Shown in pieces: positions 44,961 to 57,140 of a stretch of 64,000 nucleotides of DNA; the stretch's first letter is position 1; each line of letters begins with the position of its first letter. The DNA lies in contig OY727094.1 of the NCBI GenBank assembly GCA_963402885.1, forward strand, positions 5,582,501 through 5,646,500, given 5' to 3'. Source of the stretch: Antedon bifida. Lineage: Eukaryota; Echinodermata; Crinoidea; Comatulida; Antedonidae. Below the pieces are notes generated by a model that had not been told where the DNA came from, searched no databases, and was given only the letters and a program-made list of their open reading frames with translations. The translations under genes were made by a program, and so were the position numbers.

Positions 44961-45208
44961 TTTACCAGTTATCAGTATATGACTTCACAATAATAGTTGT
45001 TTACTTATCTTATCTGACTTATCTCTCCATGATATAAATATAGGGGTTTTCCAGATTGAATTCGTATTTGTATCATAATGATAAATAGGCCTACTCATAT
45101 ATAATGACATTTTTTATAAATAAGCCTATATGATATCATAACTAGAGGTTAGTTCATTATTAAAAAAATAATAGCCGTACAAAATTAGACATTTGCTAGA
45201 TGTAAGAA

Positions 45209-45887
45209 TTAAACTATACTGCAAGGTTGTGGATTCTCCACAATAACTTCTATAATTATTCTTCTGTCGAAGGAAGTAGAAGAGTTATTATCCGACGAAC
45301 GGTTATAACTGTAATTAGGTGGTGGTTGGTTCGAAGAGGAAGAATTAGTATTCGAAGAATAAGAAGAAGAAGAGCTATGCATACTTGTTAAATATGGGTT
45401 ATTGTAAGGTGGTTGATTTGAAGAGTGACTTACTGAAAATGGGGTACTGTATACATGATACGGTGAAATGGTATACGTGATAAGATATTCTGGATAAACC
45501 TGATTGTTATCAAACACCACAAAAATACTTGGATTAGCTACATCATCAACACAAGAGTCATACATCCCATTTGACTTATCTGCCGGGTCTTTAAACGGTG
45601 GCCGGGGCATCCCTTCTGTGCCAACTGTGTAGCTACCAGCAAGAACTCTTGCAACAAACATTCTCTGTTTACAAGTACTGTCTTTTCCAGCATAATCATT
45701 GGAATACTTTGCTGACGTTGCAAAATAAGCTCCTTGTCCATAAATATGACCAACTCGTGTACCGCTTAAACGGAAGTCAAAATTGTCACGACAGATGTCG
45801 TCCAATTTATTCGGCGATGTTCCGTGAAACAGTCGACGCTCTTCAACCTTTCTACTAGAGTTTTCCTTTAACATGGCTGTCCTTTTC
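45209..45887 (-). CDS. Gene E, terminal PARP exon with a replaced C-terminus
   Basis: It gives 221 residues from the ATG at 45874 (MLKENSSRKVEERRLFHGTS). His, Tyr (GQGAYFAT) and Ile (NPSIFVVF) are all present; the Ser/Asn/Pro linker is full length and in frame. The hydrophobic tail is lost: after RRIIIEVI the sequence switches to VENPQPCSIV and stops. The DNA beyond the switch (45237 and below) matches the flank near 42460, so the end was created by a rearrangement. It is probably soluble unlike B, F and G. Confidence 0.8.
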
Positions 45888-46701
45888 CTTGTAAGATTAA
45901 AACAAAATAAATGTTTTAGTTAGTTACACAAATAGAGGCGGATTTATCTTTACCAACACCAACATCGTAAAGTCACAGTAGGCTTATGTCGACCATGAAC
46001 TGAAAGTAACGTGATTTACATTTGCGTTTTAGATAAAAATATGAAATTGTAAATTGAAAGAAGTTTAAAATTAATAAGAGAAGATACGGTATTAACAATA
46101 AAAGAATATTATCGCAAAACTAAAAAACAATTGCACATTATAAAGAACAAAATGCATATTTAAGGAGCTCCGAAAAAAGGCTCGGACACGTCACTTGAAT
46201 AGCTGCGTAACACTTTCAAAAGGGCTTCTACAATTTGTTGAAGAGCTCCGTAACACCTTTAAACTGGCTCGCACAATATTGAAGAGCTCCGTAACAAATT
46301 CTTTAACCTGCAATATCACCTTAATTATTTTGTTCAAGAGATATTGCATAAACACTGTTTCATTAGTATGGTAAACATATAATATGTATATATCATATAT
46401 ATCATGATGATAAATATGAAGCGGATTTTTGCTTTAAGTCGGTTTTCAGTTAAGCAAGATTAATTAATAAATGCAAATACTATAATAATTAAAAAGATAT
46501 ATTAAGAACCTCATCTTGCATTTTACTAATATGAACATTCATTATACAAGACCGAAGCGAGTTTTCACATTATAGCCTATGTCAATTTTGAGATATCGTG
46601 CAAACTTTTCTTGAAACCATAGATGATCTGCTTGGTAAAGATTGGATTAATCAACAAAATAACAAAGTGTATAGAATAAAATATATCGTAATAATTAGTA
46701 A

Positions 46702-47491
46702 TGGGTGTCTAGAAAACTCAGATCTCAGATATATCTAATATCATAATAATAATATCAAATATCAAGATCTGAGTTTTCTAGTTCCAAAATGGAACTGGAA
46801 AACCTAGATCATCAAATGGATCGTTCCATTAATAGAGGGTAGCTTGTTTGAAATACTACAGTATTATACGTTTTCTTACTAAAAATAATAATTATTGTAA
46901 TTTGTAGTAGCAGCCTACGACTTAAATCATAAAGAAATACAGTATACACCTTTTAAAATGCAGGCTTAGCATTTAGGCCTAGCCTAGCTAAGCAAACTCA
47001 ATTCAACTCAACGTGACGTGGGCGCTATCCCGATGTATCGCGAAGAGTAGGCCTGGCCCGGGTACTAGGCTAGAAGTGGTCAACTCGTACCCAAAAAAAC
47101 TCGTACCTATTCCTAACTTGGCTACTGACTCGTACCTCAACCAACTCGTACCCACACCAACTTGTACACCTAATTTTTAAGCCTACATTTTAACGGTAAC
47201 GTGCACTGTATTTTCTTTATGATTTCAAACAAGCTACCTTCTGATAATAATGGAACGATCCATTTGATGATCTCGGTTTTTTGGAACTAGAAAACTCAGA
47301 TCTTGATATCTGAGTAGATCTAGAAAATTCAGATATCTGAGTTTTCTAGATCTAGAAAACTCAGATATCTGCTAGATCTAAAAACTCAGATATATCCAAT
47401 AAGTGTATAGTGAATTTTGTCCAAGATGGGGAAACCCCTCTCGATATATCTGAGATCTGACTTTTCTAGATCTGAGTTTTCTAGACACCCA
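46702..47491. mobile_element. TIR element with TGGGTGTCTAGAAAACTCAG ends, copy 3
   Basis: Nearly identical to copy 1 at an offset of 12,190-12,194 bp, so it was copied with the 12.2-kb superunit rather than by transposition. A small deletion affects the left palindromes near 46735-46755. Confidence 0.75.
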
Positions 47492-47526
47492 TAAATAACA
47501 CATCTTAGTAATATATTTCAAAATAC

Positions 47527-47682
47527 CTTGCAAATGCTTCCCTGCATATCTCATTTTCAATCCGCTCAATCTTTGTTACTGCTCCACCTGGAAGAGTTGC
47601 TGTAAACATTTCTAATATTTCTTTGAATTCTTCTGTTTTCTTACTAACTCTCTTAAGTCGATAATGTCTTATGTTGTTTGAC
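47527..47682 (-). CDS. Gene E, exon with the N-terminal part of the PARP fold
   Basis: It codes SNNIRHYRLKRVSKKTEEFK, EILEMFTATLPGGAVTKIER, IENEICREAFA and a split Arg. It differs from the gene C exon by very few bases (for example RHYR for RHYQ). Phase 2 at both ends; partner of 45209-45887. Confidence 0.8.
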
Positions 47683-48110
47683 CTGCAATGCAAGATGATA
47701 ATATTGCTCAAAGGTGAGACATTCATGGGCTAAGGATCGTCCAAAACCAGGCCTAATTCGGGTTTATTTCCATTGTCCTTAAAGTAATACAACCATTTAA
47801 AATGTAGATTTAAATTTAGATGATATGTCATAAGATGCACGATTGTTTTTGACAAATTTTCTGACATTTTTATACTATTTGTGCTTTTCGAGAAATCCAA
47901 GATGGCGTCCAAATGGTTGCCATTTTAATTAGTCTATAACTTGGTAACCGTTTGTTGTCATAGTATTGATTTTAGTCTCAAATAGTTCACAATACATTCC
48001 TATTCGCTCTAACAGAAAATGTCACAAAATGGCTGCTACTGCAGTTTCTGGCAGTTTGACCTTTGACCTGGTCTTATCATATCTCGGTAATGACTTTTCA
48101 TAAAGATTAA

Positions 48111-48619
48111 AGATGTATTGTCCCTTTTTTAATATTTTGAAAAAAAGTGGGTCATTTTGAAGTATCATAATAGTTATTAACTTTCACCAAAAATTAGTCA
48201 AAAAAATAATAATTTAACCGAAATACAGACGTTTATTGTTTAAAAAATAACTTTGACTTCCAGTCAAAGTTTTCAATCAAAACATATCTTATAATGCAAC
48301 GCGCTCTGTATGCATAATCATAAAATTTCCTCGCGATATGTGTGAAAACACCTTCTCAACCGCAACGAGTTGTAAACAATCATAATTAGCATCATGCATA
48401 ATGCATACTCATGGTTTGAAATCTTTGTTTACTTTCGCTAGTGTCGATTTTCCAGACGAAATGTAATCAAATTAATTTACCTGTTAATTACGTAAACTTG
48501 TTGTTTTTGGCTCGAATTTTCGACTTAAAGTGAATAACTTTAATATTACTTTGATATGGCCAATTTAAATTTAGAATATATTTTTTTTCATTTTTTGTGT
48601 TTCAAGGGACAATACATCT
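48111..48619. mobile_element. TTAA-flanked MITE, copy 5
   Basis: TTAA (48107-48110), AGATGTATTGTCCC ... GGGACAATACATCT, TTAA (48620-48623). It is the superunit copy of 35921-36405 but about 24 bp longer (TTATTAACTTTCACCAAAAA near 48172), so copy 4 lost that piece. Confidence 0.9.
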
Positions 48620-49278
48620 TTAAGATTAGGTCAACATTTTTCAAAACATGCATATTTTTATTTGGTGTAATGAAATATTGAATCCAAAATGACCGGAAAG
48701 GAGGTTATTGACCTCTTATTGACCTATCTATATATCATTTACCGTATCTCAAAAAATATTGACCAATACTCTCTGTCGCTCCGGACAAGATAGGTCATGG
48801 GGATAAAGCCTTGTATGTATACTTACATTTTTCCTATTGAAACACTTGCAGCATATTGTAGTTTGTAACGGTATACCCTGCTGTAAGTTCACTTCAATAT
48901 TATTTTGCTCACGAAAATATAGTTGTTTACGGCATTAACTTAAAACCGGCAAATGTGACACATCACGATCTTATCGGCACACAAGTGTCTCTAGTATAAT
49001 TAACTTATTTGTATCCAAAGGTTGGTCTATATAAATGACAAGATAAAAGGCTGATGATGAGCTACTTCTGTAGGCATACAAATAACATGACATAATCAAC
49101 AAAGATATTAACAATGGATTTTTTCAAAGAAGATCAACACACCTATCTTATCTGACTTATCTCTCTATGATATCAAATTAATATAGGGGTTTTTCCAGAA
49201 TTAGTTATAAATTGTATTTGTAAATCATAATGATAAATACTAATATATAATACCATTTTTATTAATAAGCATACTTAC

Positions 49279-49505
49279 CTTATGTTCAGAGGGTACTTCT
49301 GTTATCGCCTTAACCTGGGGTTGGTCCGAGTAATCTCCGCTCTAATCGATCCCACATCTCTTGCAGACTGTTTACAAATAGCCCGATCAGATCCAGTTGT
49401 GACTGACGTCACTGGACTGTTACAGACTCCATCTGGTTTATATTTTAATATGCATAGGCCAGGTTATATCAAAGTGCGTAACGTTACGCGTGCATGTGAC
49501 GTTTC
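49279..49505 (-). promoter_or_regulatory. Upstream block of gene E: palindrome, TATA, CRE, donor
   Basis: It is almost identical to those of B and C: GCGTAACGTTACGC near 49476, TATAAA near 49437, TGACGTCA near 49404 and a GTAAGTATG donor with exon end at 49279. Confidence 0.5.
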
Positions 49506-50189
49506 GAAAAAAAAATAGTAGAAAAAAGAATGCAAAAACAAATTATTTAGTAAATAGTGCTCACTAATAAAGACAATTTAGTCCATCTAAATATATAAGA
49601 ATTCAAAGGGTAAAATTGTACCATAGAAATTACGCGAAACTCGAACGTAGTAAAACGTGCCTCACGGGCCAAGATGCGCAGATATTTGTATATATAACAA
49701 TTCGTTAATGATGTAAATGTTGTTGTATGAGCGGGCTCGAAACTATTAGTAAAGCTTTTCGTTTTAGGTGTTGGAGTTGTAAACAACCCAACGAAAAATG
49801 ATACTTCAAAGGGAGGATACTGCCTGAAAAGTAAATCGCATTTTGGTCTCTGGATGTAGCTTGACCCATATATATCTGGTACACTATAGATCTACTTATT
49901 TTATCCATGGGTACACATCGTAGCCTTTCCTTACATTTGAAAATTATACCAGTTACGTCGAAGCTTCCTTCAATACAGTACAGTAGAACCTCCTCCTTTG
50001 GGACACCCCTATTCTAGGGACTCTTGTATAATGGGACACTTTCTCACGAAACGAACAGCAATATATGTTTTCCCACTACGACCAACCACTACTCCGGGGA
50101 CACCGGACACTCCGAGCCCTATTAAAGAGACGGAGACTCTATTGACTGCCAAATGGTTGATTCAACCCTAAAGAGACATTTTCCCACAA

Positions 50190-50655
50190 ACAAAAATGCC
50201 CAAGATTCAACATCGTATCCAAAATGGAGAAGCTGTCCAAGAGAAATCCGATTTGTCCAAAATGGGGAAATTTCTGTCCAGAATGGGGAAGTTTTGTGTC
50301 CAAAATAGGGAAGCTGTCCAATATAGAGAAATCCGATTTGTCCAAAATGGGGAAATTTCTGTCCAGAATGGGCAAATTCTGTGTCCAAAATAAGGACAAA
50401 TTTTGGACAAATCGGATTTCTCTAAATTGGACAGCTTCCCTATTTTAGACGCAGTACTTCCCCATTCTGGACAGAAGTTTTCCCATTTTGGACAAATCGG
50501 ATTTCTCTATATTGGACAGCTTCCCTATTTCGGACAGCACTTCTCCATCCTGGACAGAAATTTCCCCATTTTGGGACACGATTATAGCGCCACCTATCGC
50601 TTTTGTCCTTATTCTGGACAAAATATTTCCCCATTCTGGACAGAAATTTCACCAC
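50190..50655. repeat. Foldback of GTCCAGAATGGGGAAATTT units, copy 2
   Basis: Same structure as 26420-26830 but with additional units on the right arm (near 50450-50530). The fold centre is near 50400. Open frames on both strands are translations of the repeat. Confidence 0.8.
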
Positions 50656-52550
50656 ACCTATTGATTAATAATGTGTCTTGGTGAAAATGGAGGGTACATA
50701 TTCCTCCCCTGAATTTATAGCCTCTCTACCCGAACACTAACAGAATTTAACAATGACCACTATCATAAGTACGTTTTTAATCAATTTTTATCGTCTTTTT
50801 TTGTTATTTATATATTTTAATTAATTATATTTAAAGAAATGTAAATGAAGGCAAATGTGGTTTTAACATCGAAATCAATCATCTTACGTATATACTCTAT
50901 AAGCATATATTAATTTATTGGAACTACTTTTAACACTGTATCCTATAAATGAGAGAAAAAGCTGTTAAAAAAAATATAAATGTACACACACGCACATATT
51001 TACAGAGTATCATAATAAAAGTGGGACGAACTCACACAAGACAAAAAAATAATAATGTGATTTGATATATTATATAAAATACACAGTTATTAAACAAATA
51101 ATAAGATAAGATAGAAATCTTACACAAAAATTAATACATTATTTAGCCGATTGGATATAACAATAAAAATACATACAGTAGAAATCAATAAAAAGAAAAA
51201 ACCAAATAATCATAATTATTATTATCGTTAATAATTAATACAAAATGGATATCATACAAAATGGATATCATAATAATTATGATAATATATATTATTCAGG
51301 GAACACCCATATTAAGGGAACACTGTTTTAGGTCCCAAAGGTGTAGCGGTTCTACTGTATTCGAGAACCATCTATGGGGACGACCTAGATGGTACGTCTA
51401 GTTTACATAATTAAATGAGTTAATTTACATAATATGTAGCCGAAGTGTTACTTTTAAAATTCTGTTCTCAAATGTGTATACTTATCTAGAGACTAAAATA
51501 AATTCTTTGCCTACAGTAGTTATGGAGACATGTAAATCATGTGGAAATTATCGAAACCATTTGAAAATAAGGTCACCGGGTCAAATGGCGTTTTCGGTAA
51601 TTTGTTGAAAGGTTCTTGTTATATTAGAAGAATTAGACTTTGAGTTATTTTATGAGCTACATTTATCTAAAAAAAATGAATATTGCAGCTAATACTGCAA
51701 CACCAATAACTTCTATAATTAGTCTTCCGTCGAAGGAAGTAGAAGAGTTATTATCCGACGAACGGTTATAACTGTAATTAGGTGGTGGTTGGTTCGAAGA
51801 GGAAGAATTAGTATTCGAAGAATAAGAAGAAGAAGAGCTATGCATACTTGTTAAATATGGGTTATTGTAAGGTGGTTGATTTGAAGAGTGACTTACTGAA
51901 AATGGGGTACTGTATACATGATACGGTGAAATGGTATAAGTAATAAGATATTCTGGATAACTCTGATCGTTATCAAACACTACAAAAATACTTGGATTAG
52001 CGACATTATCAACACAAGAATCATAGAACCCCTTAGACTTATCTGCCGGGTCTTTAAATGGCGGCCGGGGCATATCTTTTTTACCAACTGTGTAGCTACC
52101 AACAAGAACTCTTGCAACAAATATCCTCAGTCCACCAACACTGTCTTGTTGAGCATAATCGTTGGAATACTTTGCTGACGTTGCAAAATAAGCTCCTTTT
52201 CCATAAATATGACCAACTCGTGTCCCGCTCAATCGAAAGTCAAAATTATCACGACAAATGTCTTCAAATTTATTCGGCGGTGTTCCGTGAAACAGTCGAC
52301 GCTCTTCAACCTTTCTACCAGACTTTTCCTTTTCCATGGCTCTCTTTTTCCTTGTAAGATTAAAAATAAATGTTTTAGTTAGTTACACAAATAGAGGTGG
52401 ATTTATCTTTACCAACACCAACGTAAAGTCACCGTAGGCTTATGTCGACCATGAACTGAAAGTAACTCAACTGAAAGTGCACGGACCCTTATCGACTTTC
52501 CAGCAACTTAAATGGAACGAGCTGAACAGATCTAGTACGTACGAATATGT
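50500..52550. repeat. 2,061-bp tandem duplication, left copy (contains terminal exon F)
   Basis: 50500-52550 matches 52561-54611 almost base for base, with 10 bp (GTACGTATAT) between. Only a few substitutions were seen (for example CCTCAG/CCTCTG in the PARP exon and GGTGAAATGG/GGTAAAATGG). Gaps are rare. The copy includes part of the foldback, the whole spacer and one terminal PARP exon. Confidence 0.9.
51663..52350 (-). CDS. Exon F: duplicated terminal PARP exon with no N-terminal partner
   Basis: It gives 224 residues from the ATG at 52337 (MEKEKSGRKVEERRLFHGTP), with H17, Y50 and I117 in the H-Y-I pattern, the Ser-rich linker and a C-terminal hydrophobic tail IEVIGVAVLAAIFIFFR. No exon like 55375-55536 lies between it and exon G, so it can be expressed only as an alternative last exon for the G transcript, from a cryptic promoter starting at its own ATG, or not at all. 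It differs from G by two residues that I can see (L/Q in GG(L/Q)RIF, S/L in TI(S/L)PYH). Confidence 0.8.
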
Positions 52551-52560
52551 GTACGTATAT

Positions 52561-54611
52561 GATTTCTCTATATTGGACAGCTTCCCTATTTCGGACAGCA
52601 CTTCTCCATCCTGGACAGAAATTTCCCCATTTTGGGACACGATTATAGCGCCACCTATCGCTTTTGTCCTTATTCTGGACAAAATATTTCCCCATTCTGG
52701 ACAGAAATTTCACCACACCTATTGATTAATAATGTGTCTTGGTGAAAATGGAGGGTACATATTCCTCCCCTGAATTTATAGCCTCTCTACCCGAACACTA
52801 ACAGAATTTAACAATGACCACTATCATAAGTACGTTTTTAATCAATTTTTATCGTCTTTTTTTGTTATTTATATATTTTAATTAATTATATTTAAAGAAA
52901 TGTAAATGAAGGCAAATGTGGTTTTAACATCGAAATCAATCATCTTACGTATATACTCTATAAGCATATATTAATTTATTGGAACTACTTTTAACACTGT
53001 ATCCTATAAATGAGAGAAAAAGCTGTTAAAAAAAATATAAATGTACACACACGCACATATTTACAGAGTATCATAATAAAAGTGGGACGAACTCACACAA
53101 GACAAAAAAATAATAATGTGATTTGATATATTATATAAAATACACAGTTATTAAACAAATAATAAGATAAGATAGAAATCTTACACAAAAATTAATACAT
53201 TATTTAGCCGATTGGATATAACAATAAAAATACATACAGTAGAAATCAATAAAAAGAAAAAACCAAATAATCATAATTATTATTATCGTTAATAATTAAT
53301 ACAAAATGGATATCATACAAAATGGATATCATAATAATTATGATAATATATATTATTCAGGGAACACCCATATTAAGGGAACACTGTTTTAGGTCCCAAA
53401 GGTGTAGCGGTTCTACTGTATTCGAGAACCATCTATGGGGACGACCTAGATGGTACGTCTAGTTTACATAATTAAATGAGTTAATTTACATAATATGTAG
53501 CCGAAGTGTTACTTTTAAAATTCTGTTCTCAAATGTGTATACTTATCTAGAGACTAAAATAAATTCTTTGCCTACAGTAGTTATGGAGACATGTAAATCA
53601 TGTGGAAATTATCGAAACCATTTGAAAATAAGGTCACCGGGTCAAATGGCGTTTTCGGTAATTTGTTGAAAGGTTCTTGTTATATTAGAAGAATTAGACT
53701 TTGAGTTATTTTATGAGCTACATTTATCTAAAAAAAATGAATATTGCAGCTAATACTGCAACACCAATAACTTCTATAATTAGTCTTCCGTCGAAGGAAG
53801 TAGAAGAGTTATTATCCGACGAACGGTTATAACTGTAATTAGGTGGTGGTTGGTTCGAAGAGGAAGAATTAGTATTCGAAGAATAAGAAGAAGAAGAGCT
53901 ATGCATACTTGTTAAATATGGGTTATTGTAAGGTGGTTGATTTGAAGAGTGACTTACTGAAAATGGGGTACTGTATACATGATACGGTAAAATGGTATAA
54001 GTAATAAGATATTCTGGATAACTCTGATCGTTATCAAACACTACAAAAATACTTGGATTAGCGACATTATCAACACAAGAATCATAGAACCCCTTAGACT
54101 TATCTGCCGGGTCTTTAAATGGCGGCCGGGGCATATCTTTTTTACCAACTGTGTAGCTACCAACAAGAACTCTTGCAACAAATATCCTCTGTCCACCAAC
54201 ACTGTCTTGTTGAGCATAATCGTTGGAATACTTTGCTGACGTTGCAAAATAAGCTCCTTTTCCATAAATATGACCAACTCGTGTCCCGCTCAATCGAAAG
54301 TCAAAATTATCACGACAAATGTCTTCAAATTTATTCGGCGGTGTTCCGTGAAACAGTCGACGCTCTTCAACCTTTCTACCAGACTTTTCCTTTTCCATGG
54401 CTCTCTTTTTCCTTGTAAGATTAAAAATAAATGTTTTAGTTAGTTACACAAATAGAGGTGGATTTATCTTTACCAACACCAACGTAAAGTCACCGTAGGC
54501 TTATGTCGACCATGAACTGAAAGTAACTCAACTGAAAGTGCACGGACCCTTATCGACTTTCCAGCAACTTAAATGGAACGAGCTGAACAGATCTAGTACG
54601 TACGAATATGT
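52561..54611. repeat. 2,061-bp tandem duplication, right copy (contains terminal exon G)
   Basis: It is the partner of 50500-52550. Its left edge begins inside the foldback (GATTTCTCTATATTGGACAG), so only the right arm of that foldback was copied. Confidence 0.9.
53724..54411 (-). CDS. Gene G, terminal exon: PARP catalytic domain with C-terminal membrane anchor
   Basis: It gives 224 residues from the ATG at 54398, in a strong context (GAGAGCCATGG). RRLFHGTPPNKFEDICRDN carries the catalytic His (17), GKGAYFATSAKYSNDY the Tyr (50), and NPSIFVVFDNDQSYPEYLI the Ile (117). The linker (SSNQPPYNNPYLTS, NSSSSNQPPPNYSYNRSS) is followed by a hydrophobic tail of about 18 residues and a final Arg. It opens after TTTTTAATCTTACAAG in phase 2 and joins to 55375-55536. 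It is the most complete tail-anchored member on the right side of the array. Confidence 0.85.
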
Positions 54612-55374
54612 TAAATAAACTCATTATTAGATAAGAATTTACAATTGCCTTTTAGATGAAAATATGAAATTGTAAATTGAAAGAAGTTTTAAAAATAATA
54701 AGAGAAGATACGGTATTAATAATAAAAGAATATATTAGGTGTACTCAGTACGGTGGCCTATAATTGTCAAGCAGGATACAAACGAGTATATGTACACAAT
54801 CGCAAAACTAAAAACGATTGCGTATTTTAAAAAGCTCCGCAACAAATTCAAACGGACTCGCACAATAAAGAGCTCCCCAACAAACTAAAAAAGGCTCGGA
54901 CACGTACGCTTCGTAACACTTTCAAAAGGGCTTCTACAATTTATTGTGGAGCTCCGTAACAAATTCAAAGGGTCTTGCATTATTTATTTGAAGAGCTCCG
55001 CAACACATTTAAACTGGCTCGCACAATTTGAAGAGCTTACGCATCAAATTCAAAAGGGCTCGCACAATATTGAAGAGCCCCGTAACAAATACCAATAATA
55101 TAATAATTAAAATGATATATTAAGAACCTTATCTTGCATTTTACTAATATGAACATTTCATTATACAAAACCAAATCAGGTTTTCACATTACAGTATATA
55201 GCGAATGTCAACTTTGAGATATCATGCAAATTTTCTTGAAACTAGATGATCTGCTTTTTAAAGATCGTGCTACTCAAAACAAATACAAATAACCAAGTGT
55301 ATAGTTTAAGATATATATCGTAGTAAGTAATACATCACAGTAAAAACAATAATATCAGATATATTTCAAAATAC

Positions 55375-55536
55375 CTTGCAAATGCTTTACTGCATCTCGA
55401 ATTTTTAACCCGCTCAATCGTTGTTATTGCTCCTTCTGGAAGAGTTGCTCTAAACATTTCTGATATTTCTTTATATTCTTTATTATCTGTTCTCTTACTA
55501 ACAGTCGTAAGTCGATACCGTCTTGTGTTATTTGAC
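55375..55536 (-). CDS. Gene G, exon with the N-terminal part of the PARP fold
   Basis: It codes SNNTRRYRLTTVSKRTDNKE, YKEISEMFRATLPEGAITTI, ERVKNSRCSKAFA and a split Arg, between CTTGCATTGCAG and CAAG/GTATTT. It is the longer (162 nt) form. Its upstream block is displaced by insertions at 55960-58228 and 59301-62544. Confidence 0.8.
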
Positions 55537-56431
55537 CTGCAATGCAAGATGATAATTAAAAGGTGAGACATTCATGGGCTAATGATCGTCCAAAACACCA
55601 ATAATTCAGGTTTATTTCCATTGGAGTCCTTGAAGTAATACAACCATTTAAAATGTAGATTTAAATTTAGATGATATGTCATAAGATGCACGATTGTTTT
55701 TGACTAATTTCTGACATTTTATACACTCTCAGAAAAATCCTCCAAGAGGGCGTCCAAAATGGCTGCCATTTTATTAGTATATAACTTGGTAACCGCTTGT
55801 TGTCATAGAGTATTGGTTTTGGTGTCATATAGTTCACAATATGTACATTCCTATTCGTTATAACAGAAAATGTTGTCACAAAATGGCTGCTACTTCAGTT
55901 TCTGACAATTTGACCTTTGACCTGGTCTTATCATATCTCGGTGATTGCTTGTCATAGACCAGGGGCGGACGCAGGGGGATTGCCCCCGTTACCCTTAACT
56001 TCATGCTAAATGTTTTTTTCTGTCACTAAATTAAAATTTAGATCCCATGTTATCATATTTTTAAATTAACCAGCATTACAATACCGCGCACAATTTACCG
56101 CCGGCGTATTATTTTGTGTGTATATTATTTCTGAACATGCTCAGATTGAATTTCTGACTGTTTGGATTGCGTGTGTGCGTCATGAGATTTGTCCATAATT
56201 ATTGCATTTTGCGGGAGATTCCCTATCATTTAAGTATATCCGTAGTACCTTATTTATCTTCATCTCATGTCCGTAATATTGGGCCACATTTCCGTAGTAA
56301 TTTCCAAACTGTGAAATAACAGTGTTTAACTTTTTGTAAATTTCGATCATAGTTTCTTTTCTGAAGTGTAGTTTAAGCAACACTGTTGTACAGTTTATAG
56401 TGGATAATTGAAAATGAATTTTGGAAATTGT

Positions 56432-56775
56432 GGTCATATGGCCGAGCGGTTAAGGCAGGGGCGCCGTTTATCGTACCTAAAGAGCCAACTAACATCGGCA
56501 AGGGTTCGAGGCCGACTCGCTCCTAGTTCTGGTGGTGGAACAAGTCTTCTCGGATAAGGACTATAAACCGTAGGTCCAGTGTACACAGTTATAACCTGTG
56601 TGTACTTTAAAGAACCCAGTTCATTATTCGAAAAAGAGTAGGGGGTTACCCCGGTGAACTGGTTCACACAATAGCCTCTGTATCAGGGGGATTACCACCT
56701 ATCTGATAGGACAGTGATTAATTCACTATTGGTAATCCTTGGCCACAGTGCCTAAAGACATAAAATAAATAAAAA
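56432..56775 (+). mobile_element. tRNA-derived SINE, full length
   Basis: The head has TGGCCGAGCGGTTAAGGC (A box) and GGCAAGGGTTCGAGGCC (B box) with a long variable arm like tRNA-Leu/Ser. The body includes GTGTACTTTAAAGAACCC and CTATCTGATAGGACAGTGAT, and the tail is ATAAAATAAATAAAAATAAA. It shares its whole length with 13398-13690. It sits inside the hAT-like element. Confidence 0.85.
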
Positions 56776-57020
56776 TAAAAAATATTACTGACTTTTTGAT
56801 CCAAATAATACAATTTAACGTTTTGCTCTATATTTATAGCAGCAGCTTCATATTTTGTTGTCTAACTTTTTAAAATTATTAATTGATAATAATTAATTAA
56901 ACAATGTGCTACCATTTCAGACTTTAAAGCTCAACTCACCAAACATTTGATCTCAAAATATTGAACTATTTTATATTGTTTATTCAATGCACCTTATTCT
57001 TAATTGGTGTATTTCATTAT

Positions 57021-57140
57021 AAAGCTCTTTCTACACTATCAAATATATATATATGGTCATGATGATGTCATATCACTACCATAGTTGGGCACATCACTCT
57101 TTGTTTGTCAAACTAGTTTGATAAGACAGGCCTGGCCTAA
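57021..57140. mobile_element. AAGCTCTGTCTACACTATCAAAC MITE, copy 5 (degenerate)
   Basis: The left end is AAAGCTCTTTCTACACTATC; the core has ATCACTACCATAG and GGGCACATCACTC; the right end has decayed (TTTGATAAGACAGGC). Confidence 0.6.

Noticed and set aside
50122-50684. Same type of frames in the second foldback copy
   Set aside because: Repeat translations, not genes.
56432-56520. Possible tRNA-Leu/Ser gene
   Set aside because: The same sequence with a common body and A-rich tail occurs at 13398-13690, so it is a SINE.
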